The notes under the pieces: model-generated
Told to the model about the DNA's origin: nothing
Database searches by the model: none
Seen by the model: the letters and a program-made list of their open reading frames with translations, nothing else
From: an uncultured bacterium
GTDB lineage: Bacteria; Bacillota; Clostridia; Peptostreptococcales; Anaerovoracaceae
Direction of reading: 5' to 3'
Length of the DNA: 53,605 nucleotides
Assembly (NCBI GenBank): GCA_905214225.1
Contig: CAJMLL010000015.1
Span: 1 to 53,605 of the forward strand
Shown: positions 48,676 through 53,605 of the stretch, one piece after another
Layout of the letters: each line of letters begins with the position of its first letter
How positions within the stretch are numbered: the first letter of the stretch is position 1
Position numbers and translations under genes: made by a program

Positions 48676-49998
48676 ATGGGCACATTTATTCCAAACACGA
48701 AAAAAGAGCAGCAGGACATGCTGCACGAAATCGGCTGTAAGGACTGGGACGACTTGTTTAAGGACATTCCGCCTGAAGCCAGGGTTAAGGGCAGCCTGAA
48801 TCTTCCGCCTGGAAAATCGGAAGCGGAAGTTTCCCGGATCATGGAGAAAACGGCAGACAAAAATGTAGTCTTTCATTCCATTTACCGCGGTGCCGGCGCC
48901 TATAACCACTACGTTCCTGCATCGGTAAACGCGATTGCCGGAAAGGAGGAATTCCTCACCGCTTACACGCCGTATCAGGCAGAAATCAGCCAGGGAATCC
49001 TGCAGTCCATTTTTGAGTACCAGACCATGATCTGCGAACTCACCGGCATGGACGTTTCCAACGCATCCCTCTACGATGGCGCTTCTGCAGCGGCGGAAGC
49101 CTGCGCCATGACCCGCGACCGGAAGCGTTCCGTAATCTATGTATCCGAAACCGTTGACCCGCGCATTCTGCAGGTCATCCGGACCTATTCCTTCGGACGT
49201 GAGATGGAAGTGAAAACCGTCCCTGCGTCAGACGGCGCAACGGATACAGCCGCGCTGAAAGAAATGCTGGACGCAGATCCGGCCTCTGCATGCTTCCTGA
49301 TGCAGTACCCGAACTACTATGGCATCATCGAGGACGCGGACGCAATTGCGGAAATCGTTCACGCTTCCAAGACACAGCTGATCATGAGCGTCAATCCGAT
49401 TGCTCTGGGCATTTTGAAGACGCCGGGAGAAATCGGCGCGGATATCGTCTGCGGAGAAGGCCAGCCGCTGGGGCTGGGCCTGGCTTACGGCGGCCCGTAC
49501 CTGGGAATTCTGGCTGCGACAAAGAAAAACATGCGCAAGATGGTTGGCCGGTATGTTGGTGAAACGACGGACTCTCAGGGAAAACGCGGCTATGTTCTGA
49601 CCCTGCAGGCCAGAGAGCAGCACATCCGGAGAGAAAAAGCCAGCAGCAACGTCTGCTCCAACGAGGCGCTCTGCGCACTAAAGGCTTCCATCTACCTGGC
49701 AGCAGTCGGCCCTGCCGGACTGAAGAAAGCCGCAGAACTCTGCACGTCCAAGGCACATTACCTGGCAGCGGGGCTGTCTGCAGCAGGAATGCCTCTGGTC
49801 TATAAAAATCAGCCATACTTCCATGAATTTGTGACGGAATGCAGCGACCCATCCGCCCTGCTTTCTACTCTCCAGGATAAGGGAATCCTGGGAGGTCTTC
49901 AGCTTTCTGACCATGAAATTCTCTGGTGCACAACAGAGCTGAACAGCCGAGAAGACATGGACACGGTCATTGAAACCGCAAAGGAGGTGCTCGCATGA
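48676..49998 (+). CDS. gcvPA: Glycine dehydrogenase (decarboxylating) subunit 1
   Basis: 440 residues, the N-terminal half of the split P protein. FIPNTKKEQQDMLHEIGCKDWDDLF opens the family. YTPYQAEISQGILQSIFEYQTMICELTGMDVSNASLYDGASAAAEA and GEGQPLGLGLAYGGPYLG are characteristic of the fold I PLP enzyme half that lacks the PLP lysine. GTAAGAGGTGAACC lies before the ATG, which is at 48676. It overlaps gcvPB by 4 bases (ATGA), so subunits are translated in equal amounts. Confidence 0.97.
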   Translation: MGTFIPNTKKEQQDMLHEIGCKDWDDLFKDIPPEARVKGSLNLPPGKSEAEVSRIMEKTADKNVVFHSIYRGAGAYNHYVPASVNAIAGKEEFLTAYTPYQAEISQGILQSIFEYQTMICELTGMDVSNASLYDGASAAAEACAMTRDRKRSVIYVSETVDPRILQVIRTYSFGREMEVKTVPASDGATDTAALKEMLDADPASACFLMQYPNYYGIIEDADAIAEIVHASKTQLIMSVNPIALGILKTPGEIGADIVCGEGQPLGLGLAYGGPYLGILAATKKNMRKMVGRYVGETTDSQGKRGYVLTLQAREQHIRREKASSNVCSNEALCALKASIYLAAVGPAGLKKAAELCTSKAHYLAAGLSAAGMPLVYKNQPYFHEFVTECSDPSALLSTLQDKGILGGLQLSDHEILWCTTELNSREDMDTVIETAKEVLA

Positions 49999-51431
49999 AA
50001 CTGATTTTTGAACGAAGCGTTCCGGGCAGAGGTCAGGATATTTTTCCTGACTGCGATGTCGAGGTGAAGCTTCCGGACGTCCCGATGCGCGCATCTGCGC
50101 CGCGGCTTCCGGAAATCTCAGAAAACGAGATGGACCGCCACTACACCGCCCTCGCAAAAGAGGCGCGCGGCGTCAACGACGGCTTCTATCCGCTCGGTTC
50201 CTGCACGATGAAATACAATCCGTATATCAATGAAGTCGTCGCTGCGCAGAAGGGATTCACAGAGATCCATCCACTGCAGCCTGCAGACACCGTTGAAGGA
50301 TGCACGGAAGTCATTGATACACTGGAGAAATACCTCTGCGAGATCACTGGCATGGACCACATCACCTTCCAGCCGGCTGCGGGCGCACAGGGTGAATTCA
50401 CCGGACTCCTGACCATTAAGGCATATTTACAGGACAAAGGCGAAACAGCAAGAGATGAGATCATCATCCCGGATTCCGCACACGGAACCAACCCGGCAAG
50501 TGCTGCAATGGCCGGATTCAAGGTCGTGGAAATCAAATCCAATGATCAGGGCATGATCGACCTGGACGACCTGAAATCCAAGCTCAGCGATAAAACCGCC
50601 GGACTGATGCTGACCAACCCGAACACCGTCGGCATCTTCGATGACAATATTATGGAAATCACCTGCCTCGTCCATGAGGCAGGCGGACTCTGCTACTACG
50701 ACGGCGCCAACCTGAACGCCGTAATCGGTATCGTCCGTCCGGGAGATATCGGATTCGATATCATCCACCTGAACCTGCATAAAACCTTCTCCACCCCACA
50801 TGGCGGCGGCGGTCCGGGCAGCGGTCCGGTAGGATGCAAGGAATTCCTCGCCGACTTCCTTCCGGGAAGCCGCGTAAAGGGCAGCGGAAAAGACGCCCAT
50901 TACAAACGCGCTTCCAAGAGCATCGGCAATCTAACCGGATTCCACGGAAACTTCCTGATTATGGTCAGAGCCCTCGCCTATCTGCTGGTCAACGGCGGAG
51001 ACGGCATTCCAGAACTCGCACACAACGCCGTTCTGAATGCCAACTACATGAAGGAAAAACTGAAGGATATCTATCCGATGGCTTATGACCGCATCTGTAT
51101 GCATGAGTTCGTTATGAGCCTGGAGAAATTCCAGAAAGAAGACAGCGTTTCCGCTCTGGATGTCGCCAAAGCACTCCTTGACTTCGGCATCCATCCGCCT
51201 ACAATGTACTTCCCGCTAATCGTAGACGAAGCTCTTATGGTCGAGCCTACAGAGACCGAGACCAGAGAAACCCTGGATAACGCCATCGCCGCTTTCCGCA
51301 CGATCTACGAAGAGATCATCAAAGCACCGAAGACCGTTACGGCATCGCCTCAGACCACGCCGATCAAGCGCTTGGACGAAGTCGGAGCCGCAAGACATCC
51401 GGTACTGCGGTATAATTTTGATCAGAAATAA
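49995..51431 (+). CDS. gcvPB: Glycine dehydrogenase (decarboxylating) subunit 2
   Basis: 478 residues, the PLP-binding half. K263 in NLHKTFSTPHGGGGPGSGPVG is the Schiff-base lysine. GFYPLGSCTMKYNPYINE, AAGAQGEFTGL and SAHGTNPASAAMAGF are conserved glycine- and PLP-site segments. AAAGGAGGTGCTCGC gives a strong site inside the gcvPA end. Together with GcvPA it decarboxylates glycine onto lipoyl-GcvH. The L protein (dihydrolipoyl dehydrogenase) is not in the window. Confidence 0.97.
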   Translation: MKLIFERSVPGRGQDIFPDCDVEVKLPDVPMRASAPRLPEISENEMDRHYTALAKEARGVNDGFYPLGSCTMKYNPYINEVVAAQKGFTEIHPLQPADTVEGCTEVIDTLEKYLCEITGMDHITFQPAAGAQGEFTGLLTIKAYLQDKGETARDEIIIPDSAHGTNPASAAMAGFKVVEIKSNDQGMIDLDDLKSKLSDKTAGLMLTNPNTVGIFDDNIMEITCLVHEAGGLCYYDGANLNAVIGIVRPGDIGFDIIHLNLHKTFSTPHGGGGPGSGPVGCKEFLADFLPGSRVKGSGKDAHYKRASKSIGNLTGFHGNFLIMVRALAYLLVNGGDGIPELAHNAVLNANYMKEKLKDIYPMAYDRICMHEFVMSLEKFQKEDSVSALDVAKALLDFGIHPPTMYFPLIVDEALMVEPTETETRETLDNAIAAFRTIYEEIIKAPKTVTASPQTTPIKRLDEVGAARHPVLRYNFDQK

Positions 51432-51442
51432 ATATTGAGATG

Positions 51443-51493
51443 AAAAGAACTGACGCAGCTGGCTTTCCGCCACGCGCCAGTTCTTTCTTTATT
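51443..51493. terminator. Terminator of the gcv operon (likely bidirectional)
   Basis: AAAGAACTG-x-CGC pairs with GCG-x-CAGTTCTTT, followed by C-TTTATTTTTAT. On the minus strand it could also stop the YwaF-type gene. Confidence 0.85.
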
Positions 51494-51613
51494 TTTATAT
51501 ACAAACCAGCAGACTCCGGTTAATGAAATATTTTGTAAATGAAGCAGAGTCCGGTTCTGCGTTTATATGTTTTTGGCGGATGAGATGCAGTGCCGGCAGA
51601 TCAGGCAGAGTAT

Positions 51614-51637
51614 CCCCTTGCGCAGGTAGGTTTTGCC
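51614..51637 (-). repeat. Dispersed GACAAAA/GCAAGG repeat, copy 15
   Basis: Minus-strand GGCAAAA, 9 bases, GCAAGGGG, just past the YwaF-type gene stop. Plus-strand flank GCGGATGAGATGCAG-TGCCGGCAGATCAGGCAGA matches the extended flanks of copies 3, 10 and 14. Confidence 0.8.
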
Positions 51638-51647
51638 TAACTGAAGA

Positions 51648-52457
51648 TTATAAATGGCTGCCGTGCAGGAGACTGCAACTGTGTCCGCCGACGTGGCTGC
51701 GCACAATACGGAGGAATTCGATCAAAAGGTAAATCGCAAGGAGTATTGCAAACACGAGAATTGCAAAACCGACCAGGTAGCCGGGATTTCCCATCTTGTC
51801 TGCGAGCCAGACCAGCGGACTGCCCTTAGACGGCCAATTCAGGAACATGTAATTGCAGTCGTATTTCTTATCGAACCACATGACCGGCGGAACGACGGCG
51901 CAGAGGAAAACCACGGCATACCAGATGTGTTTAATGGAAATTACCATGTGTCCGTCTTTCTGCATGACCGGCATGGAAGTGTAAATCACGGGGAAAACCA
52001 GCAGCATGGTGTGCCAGGAATAGCTGTGAATGCTGAAAATGCTCCAGAGCATGTAGGAATGATTCCAGTTCGGGAAGAGCAGTGCCGCAATCGCGCCCGG
52101 CGCAATCAGTGTGCACGCGACTTCCCCGAAAAACCGCTGCACCGCCGGACGGTGCACATAGGCCGCAAAAATAAATACCAGGACACCCAGACTGCAGAGC
52201 TGAAGCGGAAGATAGCCGATCATGTCCGCGCCTTGAATATCCAGCAGATAATCCTTGAAAATTTCCATTCCGATCATTCCCAGCGGGATGATCTTCAGCA
52301 CAATCCACCGGCTTCGTTCACTGACATGCCTGCTCCAGAAATAGGCCAGCAGCACCACCGCCGAAATAATCGAAAGCATAAACAGATGCGGCCGGCTGAA
52401 ATACGCATATCCCGTGCCTGCAGGCAGATAATCCCTGTACTTCCAGAAATTGCTCAT
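51648..52457 (-). CDS. TIGR02206/YwaF-family membrane protein (TMEM164-like)
   Basis: 269 residues with about seven to eight hydrophobic helices. DYLPAGTGYAYFSRPHLFMLSII, YLPLQLCSLGVLVFIFAAY, LIAPGAIAALLFPNWNH and HSYSWHTMLLVFPV are typical of the YwaF/TMEM164 family, in which a conserved cysteine in LPLQLCS and histidines line the core. The function in bacteria is not established; the eukaryotic relatives act in lipid acyl transfer. GAAGGAGCTATCGG precedes the ATG. Monocistronic, convergent with the gcv operon. Confidence 0.88.
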   Translation of the reverse strand: MSNFWKYRDYLPAGTGYAYFSRPHLFMLSIISAVVLLAYFWSRHVSERSRWIVLKIIPLGMIGMEIFKDYLLDIQGADMIGYLPLQLCSLGVLVFIFAAYVHRPAVQRFFGEVACTLIAPGAIAALLFPNWNHSYMLWSIFSIHSYSWHTMLLVFPVIYTSMPVMQKDGHMVISIKHIWYAVVFLCAVVPPVMWFDKKYDCNYMFLNWPSKGSPLVWLADKMGNPGYLVGFAILVFAILLAIYLLIEFLRIVRSHVGGHSCSLLHGSHL

Positions 52458-52530
52458 CCGATAGCTCCTTCACCGCCAAAAATTAACTCACATACCAAAT
52501 ATCATTATACCACTCAGAACCATTCTTCCA

Positions 52531-52559
52531 TTGAAAACCCCGTCAATCAATGATAGAAT
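52531..52559 (+). promoter_or_regulatory. Promoter of tRNA-Arg
   Basis: TTGAAA (52531-52536), 17 bases, TAGAAT (52554-52559), 15 bases before the tRNA. Confidence 0.8.
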
Positions 52560-52574
52560 AATCGTTGTTGATGC

Positions 52575-52647
52575 GCACCAGTAGCTCAGGGGATAGAGCG
52601 TCGGTTTCCTAAACCGTGCGTCGGGTGTTCGAATCGCCTCTGGTGCA
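52575..52647 (+). tRNA. tRNA-Arg (anticodon CCU)
   Basis: 73 bases fold as a cloverleaf: acceptor GCACCAG/CTGGTGC, D-arm with TAGCTCAGGGGATAGAGC, anticodon loop TTCCTAA (CCU, reading AGG), and T-loop GTTCGAATC. The discriminator base is A and the 3' CCA is not encoded. A terminator follows at once. Confidence 0.96.
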
Positions 52648-52654
52648 TACGCGA

Positions 52655-52682
52655 AAAGACAGGCCTTGTGCCTGTCTTTTTG
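52655..52682 (+). terminator. Terminator of tRNA-Arg
   Basis: AAAAGACAGGC pairs with GCCTGTCTTTT, followed by T. Confidence 0.92.
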
Positions 52683-52725
52683 CGTATAAGATCAAGCGAT
52701 TCGAACACTTTCCAAACGATCGCCT

Positions 52726-52859
52726 GGGAGACCTGTCCCTGCGACTGGCAAGCAGCGAAGCTGCGCAGACAGAGCAGCGGAAGGTCCCCTGTCAGGCCTG
52801 CCGCTGAGACCGTGCGTTGACATTTAATACGCACGGGACGAAGCGCTGCAGGCTGCGGC
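52726..52859 (+). repeat. Structured repeat element, copy B
   Basis: Same plan as copy A (45575-45699): outer stem GGGAGACCT/AGGTCCCC, inner hairpin GCAGC-GAA-GCTGC (arms swapped relative to copy A, pairing kept), then GTCAGGCCTGCCGC with GCAGGC enclosing a variable hairpin (CCGTGCGT/ACGCACGG). It follows the tRNA terminator. Confidence 0.7.
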
Positions 52860-52880
52860 CTGGTGCACCATAGAGATAAG

Positions 52881-52920
52881 GCCTGAAAACATTAGAAAAT
52901 CAATGCTTTTAGGCTTTTTC
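52881..52920 (+). terminator. Intrinsic terminator downstream of structured repeat B
   Basis: GCCT-x-AAAA-x-ATT pairs with AAT-xx-TTTTAGGC, followed by TTTTTC. It suggests that repeat B is, or was, transcribed on the plus strand. No gene lies between here and 53201. Confidence 0.75.
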
Positions 52921-53109
52921 TTTACTTTCTTCAGTTTATAACATTCGTTACATTTTACAGCATTTTCTGTGGAAAAACTGTGGAAACGGCTGCACCCCTG
53001 GGGGTACTTCCGGGGGAACATGCGACACCCTGCAGGATCTATTCCCTTCTGTATAAAAATACATTTTTTCGCCATCCACAACACTAAAACTCGGCATTCC
53101 GATTACATC

Positions 53110-53229
53110 TTGAACCAGAAGTTATTTAATGCTACCATAGCTATAGAAAAGGGATTGTCCGCAATTCGTACGGCGGCCATTCCCCATAATTAAACTGGTT
53201 TAAGCCGTCAACGGAATTGTTGGCGGCTT
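53110..53229 (+). ncRNA. Candidate antisense RNA converging on the small toxin gene
   Basis: TTGAAC (53110-53115), 17 bases, TACCAT (53133-53138) could start a plus-strand RNA near 53146. It would run toward the toxin 3' end and stop at the shared stem AAGCCGTCAAC/GTTGGCGGCTT (53202-53229). Its first bases (GGATTGTCCG...GGCGGCCA) resemble the 5' end of the toxin mRNA (GGATTGTCCG...GGCGGTCA), an inverted repeat around the module. Existence of the RNA is inference. Confidence 0.4.
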
Positions 53230-53244
53230 AGCTTTAATATAAAG

Positions 53245-53334
53245 CTATTTGCGTTTGATATAAATAATCAGGGACGCGAATGTTATCAGCATTAACGTAT
53301 ACTGAATCAAATCAGAAACCGTTACGTACTCCAT
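53245..53334 (-). CDS. Small hydrophobic type I toxin-like peptide (holin-like toxin group)
   Basis: 29 codons. The peptide begins MEYVTVSDLIQY, has one transmembrane segment (TLMLITFASLIIYI) and ends KRK: the layout of the small membrane toxins annotated in Bacillota as putative holin-like toxins. The ribosome-binding site AAAGGGGGTGAT is near perfect, but its GGGGG can pair with CCCCC just upstream (53343-53360), a stem that would hide it, as in known type I toxin mRNAs. It has its own promoter and a 3' stem. Too short for most gene finders. A convergent antisense RNA is plausible but unproven. Confidence 0.72.
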   Translation of the reverse strand: MEYVTVSDLIQYTLMLITFASLIIYIKRK

Positions 53335-53342
53335 AACAATCA

Positions 53343-53360
53343 CCCCCTTTCAACAGGGGG
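53343..53360 (-). promoter_or_regulatory. Hairpin sequestering the toxin ribosome-binding site
   Basis: CCCCC, loop TGTTGAAA, GGGGG immediately before TGAT and the start codon. Confidence 0.6.
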
Positions 53361-53390
53361 CTGACCGCCTCACGGACAATCCATAAATCG

Positions 53391-53418
53391 AGTATATTAT
53401 GAACTAATTTTATGTAAA
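53391..53418 (-). promoter_or_regulatory. Promoter of the toxin-like gene
   Basis: Minus-strand TTTACA (53418-53413), 16 bases, TATACT (53396-53391); the leader would be about 50 bases. Confidence 0.7.
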
Positions 53419-53581
53419 GCAGGCTTTTATAGCCGATTCATATCATTAGCAGGATTTTACAAATTTCTTATTATAATAAGTTAATTAGCCGCACTTAGCA
53501 GACGAGATAAAGGCAGCCGGCCTGAGGATTAGTCCACCTCGCAAAAGCGGAATAAGAACCCCACCCTTCCACGACGCTGAA

Positions 53582-53605
53582 TGATATGCTCCCCTTATGA
53601 GAGAC
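53582..53605. repeat. Right copy of window-terminal inverted repeat
   Basis: Reverse complement of 32..55. It lies exactly at the window end, about 160 bases upstream of the toxin promoter. Between them (53419-53581) are only a palindromic A/T-rich stretch (CTTATTATAATAAG) and G/C-rich sequence with no gene. Confidence 0.7.

Overview
The window reads as chromosomal DNA of a low-to-mid GC Gram-positive anaerobe of the class Clostridia. Signs are a flavodiiron protein, the two-subunit glycine decarboxylase (GcvPA/GcvPB), intrinsic terminators with long T-runs, strong Shine-Dalgarno sites, sigma-A promoters and TPP riboswitches. Genus cannot be fixed from sequence alone; an Anaerovoracaceae- or Lachnospiraceae-like gut bacterium is a guess. 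There is no phage, IS transposase or CRISPR array. The accessory signal lies in small transcription units and dispersed non-coding repeats.

Layout. 1-4.8 kb: fprA, a flavin-reductase remnant, uppP, an FAD/NAD(P) oxidoreductase, and a separately transcribed 27-residue peptide gene. 4.8-16.6 kb, nearly all on the minus strand: a secreted three-domain rhodanese; a TPP-riboswitch operon thiS-thiG-thiH-tenI (no thiF seen); a C_GCAxxG_C_C protein; a 100-codon gene with an in-frame TGA that may encode selenocysteine; lipoate genes lplA-lipA-lipoyl domain-lplA2; and a second TPP-riboswitch operon thiM-thiE. 16.8-25.2 kb: MIP channel plus CobW GTPase, M29 aminopeptidase, YitT, a 7TM LuxR-type regulator, a lipoprotein and an AIM24 protein. 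25.2-30.4 kb: marR, pirin, a YczE-type membrane protein and two secreted proteins, with two 96 percent identical copies of a tiny minus-strand transcription unit. 31-42.7 kb: greA-lysS, an internally duplicated racemase next to an internally duplicated acyl-CoA synthetase, and pheST. 43-52.5 kb: NhaD-type antiporter, cytidylate-kinase-like protein, a 1.1 kb gene-free stretch, gcvT-gcvH-gcvPA-gcvPB and a YwaF-type protein. The end carries tRNA-Arg(CCU) and a likely type I toxin gene of 29 codons.

How it fits together: the lipoate genes supply the cofactor of GcvH, so they and gcvTHPAPB form one functional theme of glycine cleavage. Two riboswitch-controlled operons cover thiazole synthesis, thiazole salvage and thiamine phosphate assembly. 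FprA points to an oxygen-sensitive lifestyle.

The most unusual signals are: (1) at least 15 dispersed copies of a motif GGACAAAA-N8-10-GCAAGG; (2) the duplicated micro-transcription unit; (3) the candidate selenoprotein; (4) the type I toxin module; (5) a roughly 130-nt repeat with covarying stems, in two copies; (6) the 27-residue peptide unit; and (7) two neighbouring genes that are each in-frame enzyme duplications. All functions are read from sequence motifs by eye; no database search was run.
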